DNA from: Bacteroidetes bacterium GWA2_32_17
GTDB taxonomy: Bacteria; Bacteroidota; Bacteroidia; Bacteroidales; GWA2-32-17
Direction: 5' to 3'
Length of the DNA stretch: 42,218 nt
Assembly (NCBI GenBank): GCA_001769035.1
Contig: MENF01000034.1
Location: 1-42,218 of the forward strand
In this document: positions 24,612 through 32,549 of the stretch, piece by piece
How positions within the stretch are numbered: position 1 is the first letter of the stretch
Layout: each line of letters opens with the position of its first letter
The notes under the pieces: generated by a model
Seen by the model: the letters and a program-made list of their open reading frames with translations, nothing else
What the model was told of the DNA's origin: nothing
The model's database searches: none
Position numbers and translations under genes: made by a program

Positions 24612-25196
24612 ATGAAAATAAAGTATTTGTTTTTAATATTAATTATTATAATAAGTTGCAAAAAGGATAAAAATTTACGTGATTCTATTTTTATTGAAGA
24701 TGTTGAATCACCAGGATTACCCATTTATTCAGAATGGGGTTATAACACTTTTGGAGCATATTACGACAGGGAAGTTTTTATTTCAAACGATAAAAAAGTT
24801 CCACTTAAAATAATTGTAACAAATGATACTATGACTTTTAATTTTTTTGGACAATTAGGTAATACCTCGTATAACAATATGACAATGAAGTTTTATTTTA
24901 CGAATTTTTTACCAGTAAATTATGAAGATTTGTTACAGTTAAATGACACAATTATTAACCTTAATAATACCAATAAAATTTCAATTAATATTTATGGGTC
25001 AAATGTTAATGTAACCTTACTAAATGGATATTTTAAAGTTGATAAAGCACAGCTATTATTTGTTGATACTAAAGAAACAGAAGTAATATTATCAGGTCAT
25101 TTTGAATTTCAGGCTTTAATTAACAACGAACCAATTGCAATAAGTGACGGACGCTTTGATATAGGCGTTAATCAATCAAATTTCTTTAGTTATTAA
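24612..25196 (+). CDS. lipoprotein of unknown function
   Basis: 194 residues. The signal KIKYLFLILIIIISC ends at Cys17 followed by KKDKN, a clear lipoprotein signal. The mature part is beta-rich and contains GHFEFQALINNEPIAISDGRFDIGV near the end, a pattern common in Bacteroidota surface lipoproteins. No named family is recognised. It is likely translated together with the barrel-like protein 3 bases upstream. Confidence 0.75.
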   Translation: MKIKYLFLILIIIISCKKDKNLRDSIFIEDVESPGLPIYSEWGYNTFGAYYDREVFISNDKKVPLKIIVTNDTMTFNFFGQLGNTSYNNMTMKFYFTNFLPVNYEDLLQLNDTIINLNNTNKISINIYGSNVNVTLLNGYFKVDKAQLLFVDTKETEVILSGHFEFQALINNEPIAISDGRFDIGVNQSNFFSY

Positions 25197-25508
25197 GTAA
25201 TATTTAACTTGTAGATAGTTAATAGCCACGAGCTTCACATTGTGTATAAATATAAAAGTAAAACTGGGTTATAGCTCAACATTTTAAACTAAGACAGGGC
25301 TAAAGTCCAAAAAAAGTGTTTATATAATATACCGACATAAATATTATGGCTATTCATGTTGTTGATATACAGCATGAAATTACTTAACTTAATGACATTG
25401 CCCTAACAGAACTTTAATTAACTTCAGTTCTATTATTCAAAATAAAAAAAGATTTTAATTAGTAAAAAAAAATTAAATTTGTGATTATATTTTTCAATAA
25501 ATAATAAA
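25197..25508. other. intergenic region upstream of the molybdenum hydroxylase operon
   Basis: A 312-base AT-rich gap. It contains the dispersed-looking words GGGTTATAGCTCAAC (about 25265) and GGGCTAAAGTCCAAA (about 25306), and TTAACTTAATGACATTGCCC (25385-25404), which in reverse complement shares GGCAATGTCATT with 23378-23389. A TATATTTTTC stretch near 25487 is a weak -7 candidate for the operon at 25509. No ORF or RNA is supported. Confidence 0.4.
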
Positions 25509-25994
25509 ATGTACAATATGGTTGAAATAAATTTTATAATCAATGGAAGTAAAATGACTAAAAGAATTAAACCTTCTACGCTTTTAGTTGATTTTATTCG
25601 CGATGATTTAAAATTAAAAGGAACTAAAGTTGGCTGTATGGAAGGCGAATGTGGTGCATGTACCATAATAATTGATGGAACTGCAATTAACTCTTGTATG
25701 TATCTAGCAATAAACATTAATGGTAAAAATGTAACTACTATTGAAGGTCTTGGTACTGTTGAAAAGCCATTGGATTTAGTTCAGGAAAAAATGATTGCTC
25801 ATGGTGCCATTCAATGCGGATTTTGCACTTCGGGTGTAGTAATGACTACAAAAGCATTTAGCGAAAAATGTAAAAACGAAGATAAAATCCCAACACGTGA
25901 TGAAGTAAAAAAATCGCTTGAAGGACATTTGTGCCGTTGTACGGGCTATATTAAAATAATTGATGCAGCAGAAGCCGTTTATAAAAAACAATAG
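25509..25994 (+). CDS. [2Fe-2S] subunit of xanthine dehydrogenase-family hydroxylase
   Basis: A 161-residue small subunit with the plant-type [2Fe-2S] cluster (Cys43, Cys48, Cys51, Cys63 in GCMEGECGACTI...NSC) and the second, alpha-helical [2Fe-2S] cluster (Cys103, Cys106, Cys142, Cys144 in QCGFCTSG...LCRCTGY). It passes electrons from the molybdenum centre to FAD. It starts an operon with the Mo and FAD subunits and an aminotransferase. The proposed substrate is indoleacetate, hydroxylated at C2 with water as the oxygen source. Confidence 0.95.
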   Translation: MYNMVEINFIINGSKMTKRIKPSTLLVDFIRDDLKLKGTKVGCMEGECGACTIIIDGTAINSCMYLAININGKNVTTIEGLGTVEKPLDLVQEKMIAHGAIQCGFCTSGVVMTTKAFSEKCKNEDKIPTRDEVKKSLEGHLCRCTGYIKIIDAAEAVYKKQ

Positions 25995-26100
25995 TCATAC
26001 AATGGTCAAACAATAGTCATTCTATTGTATGCTCACGTATAACAACTGTATGACCATGAATGACAACTGAATGACTACTTGTATGACAACTGAATGACAA
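25989..26100. repeat. 11-bp phased repeat, two orientations
   Basis: The spacer between the small and large hydroxylase genes is made of 11-base units: AGTCATACAAT, GGTCAAACAAT and AGTCATTCTAT in one direction, then GTATAACAACT, GTATGACCATG, GTATGACAACT and GAATGACAAAG in the other. It is the same family as 732-829, arranged as an inverted pair. Confidence 0.75.
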
Positions 26101-26117
26101 AGTATAACTTTTTAAAT

Positions 26118-28442
26118 ATGGTAAAAGAATTAAAGATAATTGGAAAATCAACTCCAAAATTAGATGCCAAAGAACGTGTTACCGGTAAATCTGTTTATGG
26201 TCATGATATTGAATTACCGGGCATGTTGCATGGAATGATACTTCGTACAAAATATCCTTGTGCTAAAATTATTTCGATTGATGTATCTGAAGCAAAAGCA
26301 TTAGATGGTGTTATGTGCGTAATTACTGCCGCTGATGTTGATGTTAATCAAATCGGATACAAAAGAGACCATCCTATTTTTAAAAGCAAAACTGTTAATT
26401 GCAATCGTGATGAAATAGCTGCTGTTGCTGCTACAACAAAAGAAATTGCAAAAAAAGCTTTATCATTAATTAAAGTAGAATACGAAGTAAAAAAAGGAAT
26501 TTATAACCCTTTTGATGCTTTGAAAGAAGATGCTCCAAAGCTAAATGAATTTTCTCATGATAAATTTGGAAACAAAAATATTGGAGAATCATTTCATTAT
26601 GAGCATGGTAATATTGAAGATCAAAAGAAACTCAGCAAAGTTATAATCACTAAAAGATACGAAACTTCGCGTGTAACACATTGTTGTATGGCAACAAGTA
26701 ACATTACAGCCAGCTATTCAAAACTTGATGGACAACTAACTATATGGGCATCAACGCAAGTTCCTTTTTTGTATCAAAGAGATGTGGCTCATGCATTAAA
26801 AATGGAACCATCAAAAATTAGAATTATTCAACCAATTATTGGTGGTGGTTTTGGAAGTAAGTTAGACATGCTTCCTTTTGAGCCAATTTGTGCATTGCTC
26901 TCAATTAAAACAGGAAAACCTGTGCAACTATTGTACAGCAGAGAAGAAGAATTTATTGCATCTCCTACCCGTCAACCAATGATTATTGACCTTACCACAG
27001 GTGCCAACGAGAATGGAAAATTTACTTTTCGTGAAGTTAAAATAACAATGGATAATGGTGCATACACATCATGGGGTGCTACTACACCTTTTGTTATGAT
27101 GCAAACATATTCCTCATTATACCAGGTTCCTGCATGTTCATTCGATGCAAAAGCAATATACACAAATAATCCGTTTGCCGGCTCATTTAGAGGATATGGA
27201 AATCCTCAAGCTACATATTCTATTGAAACAAATATTGACCTGCTTGCAAAAGAACTTGGAATAGGTAAAGATGAAATAAGATTAATAAATGCAAATTATA
27301 AAGGTGAAATAACCGGACAAGGTTTAAATTTCAAAACTTGCGGAGCAATACCTGCCTTAAAAAAAGTTATTGAAGAAAGTAAATATTCACAAAGAATAAA
27401 ATCCCAAATCTCAAATTCCAAATCCCAAGAATCAGGAAGATATAAAAAAGGAATTGGCTTGGCTTCTATGTTACATGTTGGGGGTGGTGCAAAAATTTAT
27501 CGTTCAGATGGTTGTGGCACCAGATTAAAGATTGACCACTATGGATACCTTACTATAATAACTGGCTCTAACGAAATAGGACAAGGTTCGGAAACAGTGC
27601 TGGCAATGATTGCAGTTGAAGAACTTGGCATTCCAATTGAAAAAATAAAAGTTATTAATACCGATACTGACGTTAAACCATGGGATGTTGGTGTTCATGC
27701 ATCAAGAACCAGTTTTGTTGCAGGAAATTCTTTGCTCGGAGCAATAAAACTTATTAAAGAAAAACTTAATAAACAAGCTGCAAAACTTTTATGTATCGAA
27801 AATTCAGATTTTATTTATCAGAATGGTTCAATGTTTCATGATGACAAAGAAATAAAAATTGATAAAGTAGTTAGGGAAATGCACTTTGGTTTACCAAATG
27901 AATTGTGTGTTGTTGAATATTTTTATGAGCCACCTAGCAGTTTTCAGGATAAAGAATTTAAAGGCGATGTGTCCGGAAACTATGCTTTTGCATCGCAGGC
28001 AATAGAAGTGGAAGTTGATACTTTGACCGGAAAAGTAAAAGTGCTGAATGTTTTTGTTTCGCAGGATGTTGGGCGGGTACTTAACCCTTTGGCATTACAA
28101 GGTCAAATTGAGGGAGGTGTTGCAACCGGAATTGGTTTTGCACTTACCGAAGAAATGATTTACAAAAATGGAATGCTTCTCAATCCAAATTTTCATGGGT
28201 ATAAGTTGCTCACAAGTATGGATATGCCCGATGTTAATTTTTATCCGGTCGAAACTTATGATGATGCAGGTCCTTATGGTTCTAAAGGCGTTGGTGAAGC
28301 ACCGTTAATACCTACTGCAGCAGCCATTGCTAACGCAGTTGCTGATGCAATAGGAATTGAATTTTATTCGCTTCCTTTGTCTCCAGAAAAAATATTGAAA
28401 GCTTTAAAGGAAAAAACTATTAATAAAGTACTAAGTATTTAG
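26118..28442 (+). CDS. molybdenum-binding subunit of xanthine dehydrogenase-family hydroxylase
   Basis: About 774 residues. The N-terminus KSTPKLDAKERVTGKSVYGH opens the small a/b domain. Molybdopterin/substrate motifs are TQVPFLYQRDVAHAL, IIGGGFGSKLDMLPFEPICA, GSFRGYGNPQATYSIE and GSNEIGQGSETV; the catalytic Glu is in KGVGEAPLIPTAAAIANAV near the end. Family members hydroxylate N-heterocycles, aldehydes or aromatic rings. I chose ATG 26118 because the upstream in-frame ATG (26094) lies within the 11-bp repeat array. An unusual low-complexity run, KSQISNSKSQES (27400-27433), appears to come from an AAATCCCAAATC-type repeat in frame. The proposed reaction is indoleacetate to 2-oxindole-3-acetate. 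Confidence 0.94.
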   Translation: MVKELKIIGKSTPKLDAKERVTGKSVYGHDIELPGMLHGMILRTKYPCAKIISIDVSEAKALDGVMCVITAADVDVNQIGYKRDHPIFKSKTVNCNRDEIAAVAATTKEIAKKALSLIKVEYEVKKGIYNPFDALKEDAPKLNEFSHDKFGNKNIGESFHYEHGNIEDQKKLSKVIITKRYETSRVTHCCMATSNITASYSKLDGQLTIWASTQVPFLYQRDVAHALKMEPSKIRIIQPIIGGGFGSKLDMLPFEPICALLSIKTGKPVQLLYSREEEFIASPTRQPMIIDLTTGANENGKFTFREVKITMDNGAYTSWGATTPFVMMQTYSSLYQVPACSFDAKAIYTNNPFAGSFRGYGNPQATYSIETNIDLLAKELGIGKDEIRLINANYKGEITGQGLNFKTCGAIPALKKVIEESKYSQRIKSQISNSKSQESGRYKKGIGLASMLHVGGGAKIYRSDGCGTRLKIDHYGYLTIITGSNEIGQGSETVLAMIAVEELGIPIEKIKVINTDTDVKPWDVGVHASRTSFVAGNSLLGAIKLIKEKLNKQAAKLLCIENSDFIYQNGSMFHDDKEIKIDKVVREMHFGLPNELCVVEYFYEPPSSFQDKEFKGDVSGNYAFASQAIEVEVDTLTGKVKVLNVFVSQDVGRVLNPLALQGQIEGGVATGIGFALTEEMIYKNGMLLNPNFHGYKLLTSMDMPDVNFYPVETYDDAGPYGSKGVGEAPLIPTAAAIANAVADAIGIEFYSLPLSPEKILKALKEKTINKVLSI

Positions 28443-28480
28443 TACAAAGTAAAATGAAAAGTTAACAATAAATAATTTCT

Positions 28481-29347
28481 ATGTTAGATTTTGATGTAAT
28501 TAGTCCGAAAACAAGCCATGAATTATTTGAAGTTATCAGTAATTCACAAGATAAAAATTATAGATTTGGTGCAGGTTATACAGATTTAATTAATGATTTA
28601 AATAACAATTTGCAACAAAACCTTACTGTTATTAATTTAGCTAAACTAAATGATAATAATTTTAAAGCTATAAATATTAATGAAAATGGAGTACAAATTG
28701 GTGCTTTAGTTACTGCTACCCAGTTGTTGGAAAATAACATTATTCAAAATAATTATCCAGTATTATGGGAAGCAACAAACAGTGTCGCATCGGGGCAAAT
28801 TAGGGCTTCGGCAACAATCGGCGGAAATGTTTGTCAGGCATCACCGTCGGGCGATATGTCATGTGCTTTAGTTGCACTTAAAGCTGTTTGCGAAATTATT
28901 GATTCAAAAGGAAATATACGTGAAGAGAATATTTCTGATTTTTTTCGTGGAGTAAAAAAGACTTCTTTGAAGAAAAATGAAATATTAAGAAGTATTTTTG
29001 TTCCAATTAATATTTCCAAAAATATAAAATCGGGCTATATTAAAGTTGGAACACGTAATTCTATGGAAATTGCAATTGCTTCAATAGCTTACCATTTTCA
29101 AAAGGACGAACAAAATAATGTTATTGATGCAGGTTATGCAATTGGTGCAGTTGCTCCTACTATTGTTTTTACAAAAGATGCTTGCGATTTTATTTTAGGA
29201 AAAAACATTAATTCGCTAAACGAAACAGATGTAAAACAATTTGCAAACTTAATTAAAAAATATGCCAAGCCAATTTCTGATATCAGAGCGAGTGCGTGGT
29301 ACAGAGAAGAAGTGTTAATAAATTTATCAGAAACTATTTTAAAATGA
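28481..29347 (+). CDS. FAD-binding subunit of xanthine dehydrogenase-family hydroxylase
   Basis: A 288-residue CoxM/CutM-type FAD subunit. FAD motifs are YRFGAGYTDLI (about 27-37) and ASGQIRASATIGGNVCQASPSGDMSCAL (about 105-132), with the CO-dehydrogenase flavoprotein C-terminal domain from about 175. It takes electrons from the [2Fe-2S] subunit and passes them to an unknown acceptor. Its stop codon overlaps the aminotransferase start (ATGA at 29344-29347), linking the two by translation. Confidence 0.93.
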   Translation: MLDFDVISPKTSHELFEVISNSQDKNYRFGAGYTDLINDLNNNLQQNLTVINLAKLNDNNFKAININENGVQIGALVTATQLLENNIIQNNYPVLWEATNSVASGQIRASATIGGNVCQASPSGDMSCALVALKAVCEIIDSKGNIREENISDFFRGVKKTSLKKNEILRSIFVPINISKNIKSGYIKVGTRNSMEIAIASIAYHFQKDEQNNVIDAGYAIGAVAPTIVFTKDACDFILGKNINSLNETDVKQFANLIKKYAKPISDIRASAWYREEVLINLSETILK

Positions 29348-30399
29348 ATACAAAAACAGAAGAAACGCCATTATATGTAAATTTGAATTATAATAATGAA
29401 GTAATAAGATTAGCCCAAAACGAAAACCCTTATGGTGCATCACCAAAAGTTTTGGCAGCAATACAAAAAAATATAAAATCTGTATCGCTTTATCCTGATG
29501 TGATTTTAACTGAACTTAAAGAAAAATTGTCAATAAAAAACAATGTTTCACCAAATGAAATAATTGTAGCTCCGGGTTCCTGTGCATTAATTGACCAGTT
29601 AATTTCAAGATTAGTAAAAAGTGATGAGAATGTTGTTATTTCAAAACTTTCTTTTATCGCATATAAACTTTGTGCGAAAATATATAATCGCGAATGTCGC
29701 GAAGCCGAAATGGAAAATTATCATGTTAGCTTAAAAAATATCTTATCGTTAACTGATGTTAAAACAAAGTTGATTTTTATTGCTAACCCCAACAACCCAA
29801 CAGGTACCTTTTTCACAAAAACAGAACTCTTATCGTTTCTAAAAGAAATTCCACCAACAACTTATGTAGTATTAGATGATGCCTATAACGAATATGTTAC
29901 TGCACAAAATTTCCCTGATGTGTTAAGTATATATAAACAATATAAAAATATAATAATACTTCATTCTTTCTCAAAAATATATGGGTTAGCAGGTTTACGA
30001 ATTGGTTACGGTATTATACAAAAACCAATTATAGATGATTTTGAAGCAAACAGAGTTCCCTTTTCAGTTAATTCTATAGCAAATATTGCCGTATTAGCTG
30101 CATTAGATGATATTGAATATTTACAAAAATGTGCTTCTGAAAATACAAAAGAAAGAGAATTTCTGATTAATAAATTAAGAATGCTTGAGTATAATGTTAT
30201 TGAATCTCAAAGTAATTTTATATTCCTTTATTTTTCAACAACCGAAAAACGCGACAATGTTTATGATGTACTTTTTAAAAATAAAATAGTTGTCAGAAAA
30301 ATGGATACATTTGGCGATAATAAAGCATTTAGAATTAGTATCGGAAAGCCAGAGGAAAATAAAAAAATTGTTGAATGCTTAAAAAAGTATAATAAATAA
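29344..30399 (+). CDS. HisC-like class I/II aminotransferase (aromatic/tryptophan candidate)
   Basis: A 351-residue PLP aminotransferase of the HisC-like group. Motifs: IRLAQNENPYGASPKVLAAI at the N-terminus, NPNNPTGTFF (PLP-contacting Asn), VLDDAYNEY, the Schiff-base lysine in HSFSKIYGLAGLRIGYG, and the terminal Arg in FRISIG. Histidinol-phosphate transaminase is the classical member, but many homologues act on aromatic amino acids. It is fused by a 4-base overlap to the hydroxylase operon and no his genes are nearby, so a catabolic tryptophan or aromatic aminotransferase supplying the IOR is more likely. The reading frame stays open upstream to 29296, but ATG 29344 matches the family N-terminus. 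Confidence 0.88.
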   Translation: MNTKTEETPLYVNLNYNNEVIRLAQNENPYGASPKVLAAIQKNIKSVSLYPDVILTELKEKLSIKNNVSPNEIIVAPGSCALIDQLISRLVKSDENVVISKLSFIAYKLCAKIYNRECREAEMENYHVSLKNILSLTDVKTKLIFIANPNNPTGTFFTKTELLSFLKEIPPTTYVVLDDAYNEYVTAQNFPDVLSIYKQYKNIIILHSFSKIYGLAGLRIGYGIIQKPIIDDFEANRVPFSVNSIANIAVLAALDDIEYLQKCASENTKEREFLINKLRMLEYNVIESQSNFIFLYFSTTEKRDNVYDVLFKNKIVVRKMDTFGDNKAFRISIGKPEENKKIVECLKKYNK

Positions 30400-30511
30400 A
30401 AAAGTGGAAACCAGAAACCACTAAAAAAAACGGAGCCTGCCCACATAGGTTTTTTAATTACAGTGGCGTAACCGAAAAGCCATAAGAGTAGGAAAATAAA
30501 TAAATATAAAT

Positions 30512-31336
30512 ATGAAAAAAAACATTGTATTATTGATTATTACAGCTAGTCTGTTTTCTTTGCCGGTCTTTTCACAAAAAGATTCTTATGTTTCAGATTT
30601 CCATAAAGCTCACGAAGGGCAGATTTTGTTTTGTAAGGGCAGCATAAAAGACCTGCCTCCTGAACCTGTTATTATTGACGCTTTTAATACAAAAGATGAG
30701 ATTACTGCATGTGTTTTTTTAAAGCCAAATGATGATGGCTCTGTTAAGTTTAAAGGAAAAATAGTTGTAGATGGAGCAGAACCCGGATTTGAAATTGAAA
30801 ATCAGAAATATAAGTTTGCATTTGTTTTATATATTACTTCAAATAATTTTTCTACCGAATCGGCTGGTTTTAATAACTTTATTCTTTTCGACATGAAAGA
30901 CGGAAAACATAATGTAGTTGTTGAACTCTGGAATGAGAAAAAAGAAACCATTGCTAAAGGCGAGTTTTCTTTGGAAAAAGGAGGAGCAAGCGAAAAACCA
31001 ACGAAAAAATTCAGCAGTATTAAAGCAGGAATGGTTAATACAACTATTGAGCAACAGGCAGTTAAGGCAATAAACACAAAAGCCGCTAACGAAAACTGGA
31101 CTGAAAAATATACAAAAGCAAAAATTGTTTCCACCAACTGGGAAATAGAAAAAAATGAAATAACAGGGGCTATAATTTGCAGAAAAATATACATGAAATT
31201 ATTAGGACAGTGGCCCGATGGAAAATGTAATGCTGTTGATATGGGCTTTAGACAGGATTATGTTGGTGGTGGTAAATATTCGAGCACACTTATATACAAT
31301 AGCATCGGAGATATGACTCCTGTAATTTGCGAATAG
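30512..31336 (+). CDS. exported protein of unknown function
   Basis: 274 residues with a signal peptide (NIVLLIITASLFSLPVFSQK, cleavage near residue 21). The mature part looks like a beta-sandwich followed by a charged linker and a C-terminal GQWPDGKCNAVDMGFRQDYVGGGKY block. No known domain is recognised. It stands alone between the aminotransferase gene and a convergent rhodanese gene. It is probably periplasmic or surface-located. Confidence 0.7.
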   Translation: MKKNIVLLIITASLFSLPVFSQKDSYVSDFHKAHEGQILFCKGSIKDLPPEPVIIDAFNTKDEITACVFLKPNDDGSVKFKGKIVVDGAEPGFEIENQKYKFAFVLYITSNNFSTESAGFNNFILFDMKDGKHNVVVELWNEKKETIAKGEFSLEKGGASEKPTKKFSSIKAGMVNTTIEQQAVKAINTKAANENWTEKYTKAKIVSTNWEIEKNEITGAIICRKIYMKLLGQWPDGKCNAVDMGFRQDYVGGGKYSSTLIYNSIGDMTPVICE

Positions 31337-31376
31337 CTTAAAATAGCTTTTTTATGAGGTTTTTAAAAAGATTGTT

Positions 31377-32330
31377 TTACAAAAATATTTTTCGGGTAAA
31401 GTGAATATTGTTACTTGTAACAATATGTAATATATATATTCCTGATTTAATGTTTTTAATATAACAATTAACAATTGTTTCATTATTCGTTTTATCAATT
31501 AGCTTTTTTCCGTTAATATCATATAAGCATATATTTGAAATAATATCATTTGAGTTAGTTCGCAAATTTATATAATCATCTGATTTACTAATAATTATAT
31601 CATTATTTATTTCAATAAGTTTAATATTTGTTGGCAAAGCATTACCTTCAATATATAAGGTTTTGTTTCCACCGTTACTTTCAATTAAAACAATTATACT
31701 ATCATTTATTAAATCAGTTGGTTGATAGTAAATATAAAAACTATAATCACGTGCACCATATAAATTGATATTATTAAATGAAGAAGAAAATTCAGTTCCT
31801 AATAAACTTGTAGATGACGATATATTTAAAATAGAATTCTTGCAATTTGTTAAAGTTACTAAAATAGAATCTATACTACCAATATTGGTATTAAAAAAAT
31901 TAACACTATCAGTTAATAAACCCAACTTGGGAGCAACTATACTTGTAGTTGGAAATGATGCAGAATTCCATGCGTTAATACCGCCAAGTATATTATAAAC
32001 CGTTTTAAAATGTTTTGTTTGCATCATTGTGTAAACTTGACCGCTTCTACCACCGGATTGACAATGAATTAAATAAATTTTGCATTTATTTAAGCTATCA
32101 AGAATTAATGAAAAATTTGGATTATAAAAGTCAATATTTACTCCTCCTTCTATATGTGAAACGTATTCAGAAGCGGTTCTTACATCTAAAATTACAAAAA
32201 ACGGATTATTATTATATGCTAAAATCGAATCATGTGCTTGAGTTGCCGAAATATTTGCATATAAAGTATCAGTGTTTGCATAAGATTGTATCGAAAACAT
32301 TATGAATAAGCCAATAATTATATTTTTCAT
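31377..32330 (-). CDS. secreted rhodanese-domain protein with T9SS sorting tail
   Basis: 317 residues. It has a signal peptide (NIIIGLFIMFSIQSYAN), then a rhodanese domain (about 25-130: FFVILDVRTASEYVSHIEGGVNI with the active-site loop CQSGGRSG, Cys90-Gly97). A beta-sandwich of choice-of-anchor type follows (about 135-230), then a T9SS type A sorting domain (LYDINGKKLIDK ... SGIYILHIVTSNNIHFTRKIFL). Rhodaneses carry persulfide sulfur on the active Cys and are usually cytoplasmic or periplasmic. A T9SS tail predicts export across the outer membrane, which is unusual. A -7-like TAATTTTG lies upstream (32359-32352, minus strand). Confidence 0.87.
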   Translation of the reverse strand: MKNIIIGLFIMFSIQSYANTDTLYANISATQAHDSILAYNNNPFFVILDVRTASEYVSHIEGGVNIDFYNPNFSLILDSLNKCKIYLIHCQSGGRSGQVYTMMQTKHFKTVYNILGGINAWNSASFPTTSIVAPKLGLLTDSVNFFNTNIGSIDSILVTLTNCKNSILNISSSTSLLGTEFSSSFNNINLYGARDYSFYIYYQPTDLINDSIIVLIESNGGNKTLYIEGNALPTNIKLIEINNDIIISKSDDYINLRTNSNDIISNICLYDINGKKLIDKTNNETIVNCYIKNIKSGIYILHIVTSNNIHFTRKIFL

Positions 32331-32549
32331 TTTGCATTTATTTTAATATTTCAAAATTATAAAAAAATTAAACATGAGATTAAATAAAATTAGCAATAAA
32401 AATGTCGTAATATTACTATTTTTATACATATTATAAATTCTGTTGCAACTTTTATAAATAATTTGCGTCTTTTAATAAAATTTTAACGGTTTAGGTGAAT
32501 AACCTGCTTATTTTGTTTGTAACTTTATGTTTTATTAAAAATTAATTTT

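Noticed and set aside
25433-25717. 94-codon minus-strand ORF
   Set aside because: Overlaps the conserved [2Fe-2S] cluster coding region antisense; no family features.
29344-30399. Histidinol-phosphate aminotransferase of histidine biosynthesis
   Set aside because: The fold is HisC-like, but the gene overlaps a catabolic hydroxylase operon and no his genes are present; a specific his role is not supported.
30802-31194. 130-codon minus-strand ORF
   Set aside because: Lies inside the exported protein gene in the opposite strand and has the low-complexity look of a shadow frame.
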